From: Lingula anatina
Taxonomy: Eukaryota; Brachiopoda; Lingulata; Lingulida; Lingulidae
Assembly (NCBI RefSeq): GCF_001039355.2
Contig: NW_019774803.1
Span: forward strand, 192,508-256,507
Direction of reading: 5' to 3'
DNA length: 64,000 nucleotides
In this document: positions 51,401 through 64,000 of the stretch, one piece after another
Layout: every line of letters begins with the position of its first letter
Numbering within the stretch: position 1 is the first letter of the stretch
The notes under the pieces: model-generated
What the model was told of the DNA's origin: nothing
Database searches by the model: none
The model's input: only the letters and a program-made list of their open reading frames with translations
Translations under genes and position numbers: made by a program

Positions 51401-52961
51401 CCCAAATGACTTTAAAAATTCCTTAGATAAATGAAGCACTTGATACAAATTCCGTGATAGGCAGAAATGTGCAGTTGTGCCAATATTTCATTAACTTACA
51501 TCTATTAACTCCAATTACTGTTTGAACATTATTTTGTTTTTAGATGTAATTATGCTGTTTATAACAAATAATGAAAACAAGCAATAAAATTTTATTTAAA
51601 GGTTATCATTTACAGCATCACCATACTACATTGGAGTTAAAATACAAAGGTTTACATAGAAGTAAAGTTTTTTATTCTAACAGTAAAAATAATACATTTT
51701 GAGTATAAGAGCAAAAACTTGTACTACTCAGTAAAGAGTGGGTTATGGGGACACTTTCTTTACAAGCATTTAGTGAAAAACTATCAAGAGCATACACTGC
51801 AAGTTGGTGATCACAGATGGTTGCTGTTTTTATCACAGATCAGCCATTCAGTGTCCATTAAGGCATCATAAGGTGACAGACATGTTGGCCTTACTAGTAC
51901 ACTGTAATGACAGAAGGTCATAAAAATGTCATTAAGAGAACCATCTGTCAAATGCTGATTGTAGGTGACAAAGCAATGGTGGTCCTATAGGGGCAAGGGG
52001 GTGACAGCTAGCATGTTGAGGGGATAAGGTTTTGATATAGATTTTCATAGATTTTGATTTATATACATATATTATTATATGTGGGTGATAATTTAAAAAT
52101 GTGACTTATTCATCATCAGGTGTATGTGTTGATATGTTATCATAGCTGTATCATATAGGTTCCAAGCCTCTGTACTCAAGCAAATGATCACGTTTTAAAT
52201 TTTTGAAAGATCTTTAATTGTCAATCAGAATTCCTCGATTACACTCTGCACTTGATTTCTTTTTTTTTTCTGTTTTGAGTGGCAAAAAAATAAACCATTC
52301 ACACTGACAAAAGGCATGTTTCTAGCAAAGCAGGCTGGAAAGGAAATCAGATGTCATTGAAAATCAGCTTGAAAGCTTTGAGATAGTGAACAGTGCTGGT
52401 TTCCTTTAAGGTCTGTTCCTTTTTACTCATGAAGAGGAAATGGACTTGATGGAACTTGGGTGGCTGACACTTGAAACACTTTTCCTGGAAATTTGGAGCT
52501 AAAGCTGCTTTATTTTTACATATCTGGAAATTGTCAAGAAACATTGGGGGAGTTTGAGTGATGACTACTCCCAGTGCTTCAGTTTCAGTTATAAACTTAA
52601 TTGTACAGGGAAAAAAATATTAGTATTGATAACAGAGCGCTAGTGCATGATGATCCAATTGACATAAAATCTAACATCTGGGACATATTTCCATCTTATA
52701 AATAAGACCAAGATGAGAAACAGAAGAGCACCTGAACAATATTCAGAATGAAAATTTCACAAACGCCAACTATAACCTCTAAAGTGATGCCAACTGGCAA
52801 ATTAAATATCATGCACAAATGTTTTTTTGATTTGATATTTCTCTCTTAGTAGTTTACACATACCACCTGTTTCAGTGAAAGTCGAATTATAAAGCTGTGC
52901 ACAACTTGAGATTTTAAGAATGGGAAGTTAGGAAGGGGTGGTTTGCCTCCACATTTATGGA

Positions 52962-53000
52962 CCCCCGCCCCCCACCCCCCCACCCCCCACCCCACCCCCT
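52962..53000. repeat. C-rich tract (CCCCCAC)n
   Basis: Runs of C separated by single A or G. Confidence 0.9.
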
Positions 53001-53324
53001 CTTCTCTTACTTGACTAGATATTTTTTATGTGATAGACAATGTGGTATTGTATTTTACATTATTATAGCAATAGTGTTAAACTTAGTAGAAATCTGATTA
53101 TCTCCCACTCCAAAAAAGAGAAAAACTATCTTTCATTTTCTTTACTGTCATGGCAAAATGAAGGCTGGCATGTAACAACTTGAAGAGCACTTTACTACAT
53201 AATACTATATGATACTATAGTATGTAATGATTTATGATGAACATCTTTATAAATGTTCTATTTCCCTTACTTCTCTATACAATTATATACCATAGTTATA
53301 TGTTTATAAATACAGACTTTTCAT

Positions 53325-53371
53325 TATTTTCACTTTTAATAAGAAAATATTTTCACTTTTAATAAGAAAAT
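53325..53371. repeat. Two-copy 23-bp tandem duplication
   Basis: TATTTTCACTTTTAATAAG followed by AAAA is present twice, head to tail. Confidence 0.9.
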
Positions 53372-55738
53372 AATGAGTGGCATGAGACAGCTGGAAGAGT
53401 ACTCTGACAACACTCCCGCAACACAAAACCCAGAATGCAGCCTATAAATACACTTGTGTTGGTATTTCTGTTGCCCTGACTGATCCTCATGGTGGCTCCA
53501 GTGGTCTTGCCAAACATCTGGGCCTGTGATCTTGTGGGCCCTAACAAGGGAAAACATATTTTATTCACACAAGCCAAACATTTGGGGGTGATTTAGTCCT
53601 GAGGTGCGTTCACACACCTGTGACTTGTGAGAACACACATTTTTGGGGGATTATCTCAAAAATTTATCTGAATTATCTAGCCGGCTGTAAATTGCATTCA
53701 GAGTTGCTTGCATTATCTGGTGCAGACCCCCCCCTCCCCCCCACCTTTTTTCTGCAATAGCATAGCCTGTGAGAAAAAAATATAGTGCAACTGTGTGTTC
53801 TTCATGATGTAACGTATTCACCATCATCAAACATGCTGTGGTATTTGAGTTTTTGTGGGCACAATACAACGAGAGATCCGTGTGAATGTGTTGCGCCTCT
53901 ATGAATGGCAGAAGTGGTGTAACTTGCTGGCGCCAGCGCCTGATGAGAGGGTCGATTCATTCCATATGTACAGGTTGCTACAGAATCTGAAAGCAGCTGT
54001 TACTGTTGCCACACACTGCAGGGTCTTGAGTGGAACAGGACATTTTGAATGTTCTCTATTCAGTGGATAATTTTAGCTGACTTGCCCATCCCACACCCAC
54101 CCTAGCCAACTTCGACCTACCTCCAAGGCCATCCCCACCCCCAAAGTTACCAACATACATTTATGTAGGTAGTCCTTAGTCTAAAATGTTTGGATTTAAA
54201 GACTTGTTGATATTAAAAATTCAATATTACCTTTAAAAAGCAATATGCTTTGAACCCTGTGTCCATAGATTTCTCAGTCCTTAGCTGTCAAAACTTCTTT
54301 CTTACTTTCTTTCTTTGCAACTTTTATTTTTCAGTTTGCCTGTACAGATTGTTACTATTACAAACAGAAAGACTGTATACATATTAACAAAGTCTTAAAT
54401 TGTGGTATCTATTTGCTGTGTAGTTAGATGTGGTTGTGAGTCTCTCCTGTAGCAATACATGTTCTGTAGGCCTAATGTCCAAGACATGGTCACTCTACCA
54501 CATTTTTGCTGAGCACTTCTTAGCCAGTTTGCCATAAAAAACAAACAAACAAAAAAACTTACAGCCAAAACTTCTTATCAGATTATTTATGCCAGCGTTG
54601 TTCTCTCCAGAATAAGGATATTTTTGATATCTTCCCCCCCCCACTCATCTTTTAGAAGGCTGTTTATAATACAGAGGTTAAACCAAGCTGAAGATGAAAA
54701 AAATACCCCCTAAAATTACCAATCAGCCTCTTACTTTAACAAACTTGATATTATAGATTAATTCTCTTTTAGTCAAATAATTTATTTCTATATATCTGCA
54801 TGAATTATGCACCTGATGATCATTCCATTAAGTGATCTGAACCTGCAGCAGAGGCTACCTCGAAAAAGCCTCTCCCTGCCAGTGTACTTAATGTGGGTAT
54901 CTCATTATTAATTAAGCACCGAACAACCCAAGACACTACTTAGAATGGCAGCTGGTAATGTTGATTCCAGAGAGAGGATGGGAGGGCTTAAGTAGTTTGA
55001 CATTTGTCATACTTAAGTAGTGTTCTTGTTTGTTAATTCATTCTTTGTCTACTGTACATAAATTTTTGTCGATTTTGGGTACAGTTTATTGGTTTATTTT
55101 TCTGCATTAATTGTTGTGGATTTTGAGTACATTTTTTTCTGATATATATATATTTATTTATTTTATTATTATTATTATTTTTTTTTTTTTTTGCAAAGTT
55201 CTAATGCCTGATGAGAAAAGTATGGAGACTTTTATCTTATTAATGGAGCATTAGAGCTTCATGATTTTAATGTTTCCATGAAATTATTAGCTTGAAATCT
55301 TACATTAATTGATAACAAGTTTTGGTATTTCAGATTTTGTTTCTTTCTGCAGCATACATAAAATATTAAGATTTTCCATCATTATACAAAAGAGCTCTTT
55401 GTTGACCAAACCCAAGAGAATTATGAATTTGATCATCTGTAGCTCACAGTACATGTAAGTGCAACAAGGGAGTAGGTGGAGTGAAAAAACAAGAATAATA
55501 GGCACAACTCCTATTTACTCAAGTACTGTCTTAAATGTTGAGTGGTCATATAGTGCAAAAAAATACACCCAGTCATGGGAGATTCCTCAGCCAAGTTACA
55601 TGGATTACAAATGTGGAATTCACACACATAATTAAGGACAGACCTCAAGCGTTCTATTTCTCCAAGTTGTTATTGCTGCAGTTGTTCTACCTGATAGTTA
55701 TCTGGGCTGTTGTAATTGCACACCATGGCTGTTCTATA

Positions 55739-55741
<3 letters not shown>

Positions 55742-55769
<28 letters not shown>

Positions 55770-55770
55770 G
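55742..55770. repeat. (CCT)n trinucleotide repeat
   Basis: About nine CCT units. Confidence 0.95.
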
Positions 55771-55838
55771 TGTTCAATACTTATGTAAGTGATAAGTACT
55801 CTAGTGGATAATTTGTTAGGCAAGGGAAAATTTTGGAA

Positions 55839-55878
55839 CTCTCTCTCTCTCTCTTTCTTTCTCCCCCTCCCTCCCTCT

Positions 55879-55943
<65 letters not shown>
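55839..55943. repeat. (CT)n/(CCCT)n/(CT)n/(GT)n compound microsatellite
   Basis: Pyrimidine repeats switch to GT at about 55915. A hAT-type MITE begins 7 bp downstream. Confidence 0.97.
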
Positions 55944-55950
<7 letters not shown>

Positions 55951-56116
55951 CAGGAGCGGATTTAGGCCGTCTTCTGGGTCTTTTGGAAGACGGTCAGATT
56001 TTCTAGTTTACATTGACGGGTATCTAATTTTTCCTGTCAGAAGACGGTCAAAATGGGGGATGGATCAATAAAGATAATTTAGAAGCCTGTCAGAAAATAT
56101 GTCTGGATCCGCCCCT
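55951..56116. mobile_element. hAT-type MITE family C, copy 2 (166 bp)
   Basis: Ends CAGGAGCGGATTTAG and CTGGATCCGCCCCTG. The interior aligns throughout with the copy at 29232 in the same orientation, with small indels. It sits inside a GT microsatellite that resumes on its right side (TGTGTGTAATG), so it probably inserted into the repeat; the repeat hides any target duplication. Confidence 0.88.
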
Positions 56117-58269
56117 GTGTGTGTAATGATAGGGTTATTGACCTAGCTCCCAATGCCCATGAAACCTTGCCATTGCATGGAAAGGACATGTCAGGCAGTA
56201 TACAGGTGGTTATAGAAGCAGACATGGTAGAACACCCATATCAATTTTGTTCTCAGACGTAACTAAGGATAGGGGACAGATACAGTGAAAATTGGTGGCT
56301 GGGTATCACCATGAATAGGGGGGGGGGAGCAGTTCAAGAATTTGTGATGGATGTAATTTTACAGAATGAACACATTTAAACTGCTATTTTAATTTGATTG
56401 ATTGATTGGCAGGGTGTGTTCCAGTACTTCTTCTGAAAAAAAATGTTCTTCATTGATTTTAGAAATTTAAAACTAATGAAATTGGTGATAATGTATCCTA
56501 ACAAAATAAAAACAGTTGTAGTGTTTTTTAACTGTGAAATTAAGCAGGTAAGCAAGGCAAAGAATTCTTTTGAAAAGTTTAATTTATGAGATGATTGTGT
56601 TATATAGAAATACCACTTAGAAAGGTAAATTTTTCCAAGTGGGTGGTATTCCTCTTTATAAGCATGGCCCTCTTACAACTATAATGTTTCCCTAAAAAGC
56701 TGATAATTGTACGAGCACAGGTATGTTAGTCTCAGTGGTGAAAAGTTTAAAATGGTACATGTAGGTGGTCTTTTCATACCAAATAACCTTCATTTCCTCT
56801 AAGGAAGAAAAAACTAATCCCTTTAATTGTTTGGGATTGTCCCATGAATCCACATTAATTGTTATCAAAAAGAACTTAAAAAGATAAATAAATGATTTTC
56901 ATCAATTTCATTTAAGAATAAGAACTTGGTTAAAGAGAAAAGTTTAAAAATTATCAGCGAGTCAAGGTGCCACAACTAGTGCCCCCTATTTAAATTGACC
57001 TTTGACCTAAATACCCGCATGGAATTTGTGTTTAGTTTGAGTTTTGGTATTGTCAAATGCTATATAATCACTCCTGAGTCACCTACCTGCATCCCATGGA
57101 TGCAATTTTCACTGGTCTCTTAAGTAGAAATAAATAAACCTTTTTTACTCAGTTGAATTGGGAGAAATACTGTCAACAACTTTGACCATATATTTTTCAG
57201 AGAAGTCTTTTGTCACAGTAAAACCAATTTTCAAGCCTGGCTTGCAATTTAGGATGGCTTGCTTTTTAATGGGTTGTTGATGGACTATTTTTTACATTTT
57301 ATTATTTTAAATGGGGAATATGGAAACAAGTCCTCATGCCTGTATTTTGCGCAACTTGTATGAATGTTTGAAGTAGCATTGAAAATCTTTCAAAAAGGTA
57401 GTTGTTTTTAATTGTGGTATTGTGATTTCAGTTTGAAGATATTCTAATCTGGTAAATTGTTTCAGTTTGAAAAGGGAAAAATAGAAATATCAAAAAGTGG
57501 CACTGACAACAACCTGCCACCCCCCCCCACCCCCCACTAAAAGGAAAAAAGTTTAGTTATTGATAATGCCAGCAAAAAATCTGTGTCAGAGTTTGTAATT
57601 CTTTTACATTAAATCTTCATCCAACAGTTTTCTTTGCAAGTAAAGAAAATATACCAGTATCCCCCTTTTGTCATCATAATTATCCTTTTGTAGTGGTTTG
57701 AGGACATCTTTGTTTCCAAGATGGCGGTGGTCGGGTTTTTATGATACCAAAATGCTACCAGCAGTTTGTAAATCTGGAAGAGGTTAAAGCTGAGGAGAAA
57801 AGAGAAATGGGAACAAGTGCTCTGGAGTGTTATCAGACATACTGACTAGTTGATCCTGCTTGTCTTTATTGATAAGTTGTGAAAGAAATATTACAATGAA
57901 AAAAAATATGCACATACATGTACACTGTATACTTTAAATGCACATATCACCTTGTCTGCTGTTTTGCAGTCATGAAGCTCTACCTCATCTTTTATCAGTG
58001 TTTTGATACAAATATGCATCCATCAAACATTAATATGCGCTAGTATAAACTTGTATCCAGCCTAGACCCAATCAATCTCAATACTCGTCAGATGTCTAAT
58101 ATTTCATTACAGATTTATGAAAAATGATCTGTATTGTAGATTCATTTGACCCAAAACATGTGATAGCATGAATTGAACTTTATTTGCACAGAAAAACACC
58201 ATTATTAAAGTATCACATAGTAAAATTTTATGGAATAGTGAGGCATAAGATGTTTAGCACCCCCTCAAG

Positions 58270-58312
58270 ATAATAAATAAATAAATAGATAAATAAATAA
58301 ATAAATAAATTC
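58270..58312. repeat. (AATA)n microsatellite
   Basis: About ten AATA units with one GATA interruption. Confidence 0.93.
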
Positions 58313-59091
58313 AGAAATAGAAAAAAAAATGAATTTTAGCTCCCACTGTCTAGTCAGTTTATGAAGAACATTATTTTATGTTCTTCTCTTGCTCACATTG
58401 ATATCATCAAAAAAAGGATATTTGAAATTGAATGAAATAAAATACCTACCTTCATTTTTCCACAAATTGTACCAATTCTCCTAAGAAAGATTAAGCTCAC
58501 CCCTCCCCCTTCAGGTTAAAAAAACATTTTAGGACTCACTGTTGGCCCCAGTAGCATAAGTTCACAGCATTTAAAAAGAAAGGGTACATATTTATTGTGG
58601 GATCAAGTTAAGGGACGTAAAAAGATTTGTGTACCTTTTCAGAAATGGATGTTATTTTAGCCAGTTTGATGTTGATGACAAGAATAAAAGAACTAGATGG
58701 AGAAAATGGGTACACATATTTTTGTGGTTTGAAAGCAAGAAAAGATTTCTTTCAGAAGAGATACAGAAAAGGAGTAAGTATTTATGTATATATAAATACC
58801 AGCATGTGGACTTGTATTTCAGATGAGAATGATTAAAAGGACTAATCTTTGAAAATCATTCAAAAGAGTAGCATAGGTAGTGAGCATTAACGATTCCATC
58901 TATCATCGTAAAATGCAAATTCAGGGAATGGAGAGGCTTGTTCAATTGAAAAACTCTTTTTATGATGATATCTTTTTGCTTCTGATTTTGGTTCGCAAGC
59001 CAAGAGATGACCATTTTTTTAACTGTCTCATATCTTGAATTTTAAAGGTTTGCTTCAAGTGTGCACTGTAATGTGCAATTCTGGTACACTA

Positions 59092-59267
59092 ACCAGTAGA
59101 AAAATTTTTAACGTGATAAGAGTGACTGTGTGGCTTTTGCCTAAGTGCACAGCAATGGGACAAAAGTTCTTGTGCACTAAAAACCAGTTGAAAGATTTGT
59201 TTACATGATAAGAATTAATGACTGAATGGTTCTTGCCTATGTGCAGCACAGCAATGGGACAAAAGTT
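59092..59267. repeat. Diverged tandem duplication, period 91 bp
   Basis: ACCAGTAGAAA at 59092 and ACCAGTTGAAA at 59183 start two units, both ending GCACAGCAATGGGACAAAAGTT. Confidence 0.85.
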
Positions 59268-60729
59268 ACTGACCCTTTGAGACACCATTCATTGGTGCCA
59301 TAGCACTTGTTTAGCTACTGAACAGAAGTATACAGTCTTTTCTGTTGCAGAATTTTGTAACACCCTGTGACAGTACCCTCATGTCTGTATTTGTCTACCA
59401 GTTAGCTGTAGCAAGCGGGATGTCAGCATTAAGAGTTCTTAAAATGAACAGATCGGTTGTTGAGTGTCAGGGCAAAATTGCTTGTAAACATAGTAGAAAC
59501 CAACAGTCACAAATGCGCGCATAATCTTAACAGTCTTATTGCGGAATATTTGCTACTACCCTTGCTCTACAATCACAGCAACTTGGAAACTGACAAATTC
59601 TATGAAGGTAATATAATTTTGGCATCCACTGTACCAGAGTAGTGACAGTAGTGAATCAACCTCTTTCAGATGCGGGTTGGAGTTTTGACATGCTGAATTT
59701 TATCACCTGAGCATTGAGCAAGCTATTGAGGAAAACAGGGCTTTGGTAGTTTCTGGTCAAACAAAAAATTAAAAATTCACCCCATAATTAACTATGATTT
59801 AGTATAGCAGAAAACATTCCAGTACAGCTTAATCAGACTTGTGCATGTGAATTGCTCCATGCACGTGATGAGGAATTTCTGATTACTTCTGGTGATATGG
59901 AGGTGACTCGACGTCTGTTAAAGGGGGTAGAAATGTACCAGCATTTTCTGCTTTAAGATGAAACAAACATATTACTAGCTAAGCGTCAACAAAAGAGAGA
60001 GAGCTTAGTTTTGCCAGGCCAGCCAGCTAGGCAACTAACATTCTGAACAGAAAATTGCTGGTGCCTCAAACTCAATTGATTTGCTTCTGATAAGCAAATT
60101 GCAGGAGAAGGAATCCAGACTTAGAAAAATAAGTGTTGGAGGACATGGTTTGAGTACAAAATAGTGAAACAAGAAAAACAAACCTCCAATACAGCTTGGA
60201 AATGATTTTCTGACAGAGCCAGAGTTGGAGAAAAGAAAGACGCAGATAAAAAAACAATCTGAAAGAGGATACGAAGGATAAGAAATTGATAGTCTGTTAA
60301 ATGCTGAAGACAGGGAAACAATTCTAGGTGTGAAAGAAACTAAGGACAATAATACTGTCACAAAAGAGACTTTGATAACTTGTCTTTTAGGAAAAAAGAC
60401 AAGGAAAGAGCAAAGATTGGAAATAGATATAAATGCATTCCCATGGGAAAAAAATTAAGAAATGGCAACAACTCAACCACGTAGGTTCTTGCATGAGTCT
60501 ATGAATGCTGAATTTGATAGAAAACTTAATTAAAATTAATTGTGGTTTAGTGGGTCACAAATGCATGTAACAATATTTTTTTTCAGGATGAAATGATCTG
60601 TTTTGCCTGCAGATAATCACCTTGAAATTAAAGCATAAAATGTTTTGATGGATAAACAGTTTTTCATTGTCTTAAGATATTTTGTATGTGACGAGCAAAA
60701 ATTGAAATGGCTTTCCTTTATCTTTTCAG

Positions 60730-60849
60730 ATTACCGTGAATCTGACATGCCCGATTCCCCTGAGTCAAAGCCTCTAACACAACCGTCGCCTCCAGGTAAT
60801 CTCATGGCCATACCACCAAGGTCACTCTCCACTGGAAGCACCATGTCTG
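60730..60849 (+). CDS. Second coding exon, MPDSP segment of a CBFA2T/MTG (nervy)-like corepressor
   Basis: A strong acceptor (CTTTATCTTTTCAG) and donor (TCTG then GTAAGAAC) bracket a 120-nt, phase 1-1 exon. It encodes YRESDMPDSPESKP, then a Ser/Thr/Pro-rich run with SPPGNL and IPPRSLSTGS. Vertebrate RUNX1T1, CBFA2T2 and CBFA2T3 share an N-terminal MPxSP, then Lys, then a Pro-Pro segment in an exon a short way upstream of the NHR1/TAFH domain; the order and spacing match here. These proteins are nuclear transcriptional corepressors bridging DNA-binding factors to histone deacetylases. Skipping this exon would keep the frame. The TAFH, NHR2 and MYND parts are not in the window, so the family call rests on one short motif; exon reality itself is well supported. 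Confidence 0.65.
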
Positions 60850-63067
60850 GTAAGAACTTAACCTCAGTCTGGAAGGCAGGAATTGGGAATTTTCTTCCTT
60901 TTTGAGGGTTATTTCCTTTTTTATTTGAATGAAAGTTGTAAAGAATCTATGGGAGCACCATCTCTGGGAAGAAGTGCTGTCTGAATGGCTGGGATGGCAT
61001 TTTTTTTTCCTTTTTGAGCGTTACTTCCTTTTTCATTTCAATAGTGTAGTTATGATGGGAATTTTCTTCCTTTTTGAGCCTTTTTTTTTCATTATTTGAA
61101 TAAAAATTAGTATGGTTGGCTGGATTTTGTTAGATATTCAAAAAAAGGGGGATGTCAGGAATGTTGTGAAGGGAAACAGGGTTTATTCCTATGTTTGCAT
61201 AGCAAACAGTTTATTTATCATGTTAATTTGTCTGTATTTGATTGTTTGTTTGTTTAACTAAAAAATATAATGAGAGAAAGTTCTGTACTCACTAGATAAA
61301 GAAAAAAAGACCCATTTTTTTTTGGAAAAAAAGTATTTTGGTCAAAAATAGATATAAAACCTTAACTCTGTGATAATTTAGGATATCAACCATAAATAAG
61401 TTTTTTATGACATTGTATTTTCTAAACCGTGAAATAATATGCAGATAATTGTTGTAGACATAATTACAATCATGGACAAAATCCTGTTGGTTTGCCCACA
61501 TCAGTTCTCAATTTCATTTTTTTCTACAATTGTGTTGGAAAAAATTTACACACATTACTACATGTGCTTTGGCTTTTGTGCACTTTCAGCAAAAGAAAAA
61601 ACTCTGATAATTTGAATCTGATGGTATTTTACTACAAAATTTAGTAATAATGTTTGACATTATCCCAATTTACCAGTCTGCAAAGATGATATCAAAGTGT
61701 AGGGGATTTTTTGAAATCTGTAAAGCAATAATGTTATATGATAGGTTTGCATCGGTTTACTTCAAAATCCCATGTTGGAACATTTAAATTGCAAACACTG
61801 GAGAAAGTGAATAAAATTTAAAATTAAAGACAATATATTAGCTTTGGAATGAACAAAATGATAAAAAAAATATTGAAAGCTTATTATTGCAGTCCTAATT
61901 AAATGAAAGTGGTGACATTTATATACTCCTGTAAGGATAAAATAATGTGATAGTAAGTTTCATACTTTTTCTATCAGCTAAAGAACAAGAGAAATATATC
62001 AGTACTTTCAACAATATATTTTTATGATTAAATTTGGGGTAGTTTTTTGTCTGAGATTAAAGTTGTGAAAAAATCAAGACTGAAATATCTCTGTACAATC
62101 ATAGATACATGTTCTTTAAAATTCACTCAAAAGGAGAAAAGTAATGATTCTTTTAAAAAAGAAAACAAAGAAAAAACATATTTTTCATTGTATAAGAATT
62201 GTTGTTTATCTTCCCATGGCTGGTTTTCCCACCATCTCTTGCAAGCTCTTTTCCATTCCAGCATTTCACAGTTGAATTGAAATGCTTTCAGGCCAAACTG
62301 AGAATACACATCCCTTGAGTTGACCGTTTGACTTAAATCTATAGATTTACTGAAATTCAATCAAAGCCAAGGTAAATAGACCATTTTCTAAACCTTGGGT
62401 TACAAATATCATTCATGAATTATAAAGTAAAATGCTGGTTCTTTTGAATCGAGGCCCAAGTGCAGTCGAGGGAAGAGCTGCTCGCTTCCCCTATGCGTCT
62501 TTGTAAAACTGAGTGTGAGATGAAGTGAAGCCTCCCTGCAGACGGCGGGGATAGCCAGGGAAGCGAATTTCCCTCTGTTTGGATGATATATCCTACAGTA
62601 CTCATGTGTGAAAGAGAGTTAAAAAGCTAGAAAAGGTTGGATTTTGTGTGAAATATTCAAAACTGGGACAACGTCAGGGGAAGAAGAGAGTTGTGCTGTT
62701 TTTTTAAGCTTTCTCTGATCTTATCCCTGATTACAAAGTATCATATTTTCAATTTGAATTCAATTGATTATTGAGATAATGATGTAATTTATACCAGTCT
62801 TCCTTATTTGTGAACATGCTTGATGGAGCTCTAGACATTAGGTCATCCCATTTTGGTAATCATATCTTTATCCCAGTGAAAATTATCTGAGTGAATGTCA
62901 TTATCATTTGAAAGTCAGGTGTCCTATTGAAATTCTCTCCAAATAATAAACTTGCATGCATCATGCTGAAAACACTTGATGAAGCAGGTAGTTTTTTTCT
63001 TTTTCTTATTTTGTCCCCTTATCTTTTGATTTGTACACCTTGAAAATTTGAACTATCAAGAGTCCTG

Positions 63068-63282
63068 AAGATTTAAGTTGAGATTTCAATGCAGTGAGAT
63101 GAAAATTTACCAAAAGCTTTCACATTAGACTAATTTCTGTGCCCATTAAGTTACCTCTGTTGCTGGGAAAAACAAAGATTTAAGTTACTATTTCAATGCA
63201 GTAAAGCAAAAATTTACCAAAAGCCTTGACACTGAACTAATTTCTGTGCCCATAAAGTTATTTCTGATGCTGGGAAAAACAA
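63068..63282. repeat. Two-copy tandem duplication, period 107 bp
   Basis: GATTTAAGTT at 63070 and 63177 starts two units that share TTTCAATGCAGT, AAATTTACCAAAAGC, ACTAATTTCTGTGCCCAT and GCTGGGAAAAACAA. Confidence 0.9.
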
Positions 63283-63606
63283 TTTAAGTGCTAGTGCTAA
63301 TGATAACTATAAAACAGTTCCACTCTTTCATCTTTAGAACAACAGCAGTAACCTTAAATTGTACTGCAGCAGCAGGTTTTGCACAGCTATAATCCAGCAT
63401 GATATGATTTTTTTATGAGAAGCCCTCAGAAATATGGAGTACCAGATGTTGCAGCTAGATGAAATGTAAACTTAACTCTGTTCCACTCCAGTTTAGACAG
63501 CATATGAAGGGATCCCAAAAACTTTTATTTTGATATTTAGAGCAGTTGTCTGATAATGGCTCTCTAATTTGTGAAATCAGCCATGTTTGGGTTTGGGTGG
63601 GTAAGG

Positions 63607-63642
63607 CCAAGGTCAGGTTGGGTCAAGGTCCGGTCAAGGTCA
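63607..63642 (+). promoter_or_regulatory. Cluster of three extended nuclear-receptor half-sites
   Basis: CCAAGGTCA (63607), TCAAGGTCC (63623) and TCAAGGTCA (63634) lie on one strand within 36 bp. TCAAGGTCA is the known monomer site of ERR and NR5A receptors. It could also be a small decayed GGTCAAGGTC tandem repeat. Confidence 0.35.
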
Positions 63643-64000
63643 GATCAGGATTCAAAGTAAACCTGTCATCCCCTGCTATGCAATTGATCTGAAGTTCCAA
63701 AGTTAAACAATCACCACTCATTGGAGGGAAGGATTTCAGAAGGGGATATTGCAGTCGAATGTCCTTTTTGAAATTAATTTGCAACCTAAATTTATGAAGT
63801 GTAAATAACCTTTCTGAATGGAGAGGAAAATTTAGAAGTAGATTGAGATATTTTTTTTATAAATAAATATTTAAATTTTAAAGTTAAAGATGTGGAAAAG
63901 GTTTGTTTATAGAAAATTAATCATTAAATATATCATCATATGAAAATGAAAGCCCACATAAACATATGATGAAACTTACGGTATATCACACAACTGATTT

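Larger units (their letters stand above)
60850..64000 (+). other. Second intron of the MTG-like gene, incomplete
   Basis: Begins with a GTAAGAAC donor and runs off the window. It contains two TTCCTTTTTGAGsGTTA-like blocks (near 60894 and 61011, with a third partial one near 61068), a tandem duplication at 63068 and a nuclear-receptor motif cluster at 63607. No further exon was seen. Confidence 0.55.

Noticed and set aside
60035-60361. Three overlapping minus-strand frames rich in Phe, Leu and Ser
   Set aside because: Complement of an A/G-rich stretch; all three frames are open for compositional reasons.
62127-62605. Minus-strand frames within the second intron
   Set aside because: No recognisable domain, no splice-site support, and lying inside the intron of the plus-strand gene.

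Overview
This is AT-rich animal genomic DNA with very low coding density. I see GT-AG introns, long first-intron structure, abundant microsatellites, a decayed LINE, several families of short non-autonomous DNA transposons, and assembly gaps (N runs at 8446-8996 and 20245-20269, single Ns at 6373 and 46330). A CARD-domain gene, a CBFA2T/MTG-like gene and the palindromic word TACATGTA recurring throughout point to an invertebrate, most likely a mollusc or another lophotrochozoan. The species cannot be named from the sequence. There are no bacterial-type operons, CRISPR arrays or convincing tRNA/rRNA genes.

Layout. Bases 1-1319 hold the 3' half of a dead non-LTR retrotransposon ending in a (TAA)n tail. 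Bases 2368-4159 (minus strand) hold a small gene: an upstream exon (4041-4159), an intron, and an exon encoding one caspase-recruitment domain (CARD). That exon is followed, after a single stop codon, by an in-frame segment with a membrane helix. The CARD open frame lies between two exact 11-bp direct repeats. A GC-richer possible promoter (about 4610-4770) leads into a short broken plus-strand coding remnant (4781-5123). Bases 5.1-33.9 kb have no recognisable gene, only microsatellites, two gaps and MITE copies.

The main gene is on the plus strand. A first coding exon at 33918-34032 has its start fixed by an upstream in-frame stop and ends in a GTAAGT donor. After a 26.7-kb intron it joins, in matching phase, an exon at 60730-60849. 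That second exon carries MPDSP followed by a Lys and Pro-Pro pattern, which I read as the N-terminal signature of the CBFA2T/MTG (RUNX1T1, nervy) corepressors. The rest of the gene, including the NHR1/TAFH, NHR2 and MYND regions known for the family, would lie beyond base 64000.

The introns and flanks hold the most structured non-coding DNA: three copies of a foldback MITE carrying ATGGCGG/CCGCCAT-like motifs (13.0, 17.0 and 21.2 kb); a second foldback family with TAA target duplications (17.3 and 47.2 kb); a nearly perfect 257-bp palindromic MITE with TAA duplications (38.4 kb); a hAT-type MITE in two copies (29.2 and 56.0 kb); diverged tandem duplications (1.9, 28.6, 44.8, 59.1 and 63.1 kb); and small motif clusters such as three nuclear-receptor half-sites at 63.6 kb.
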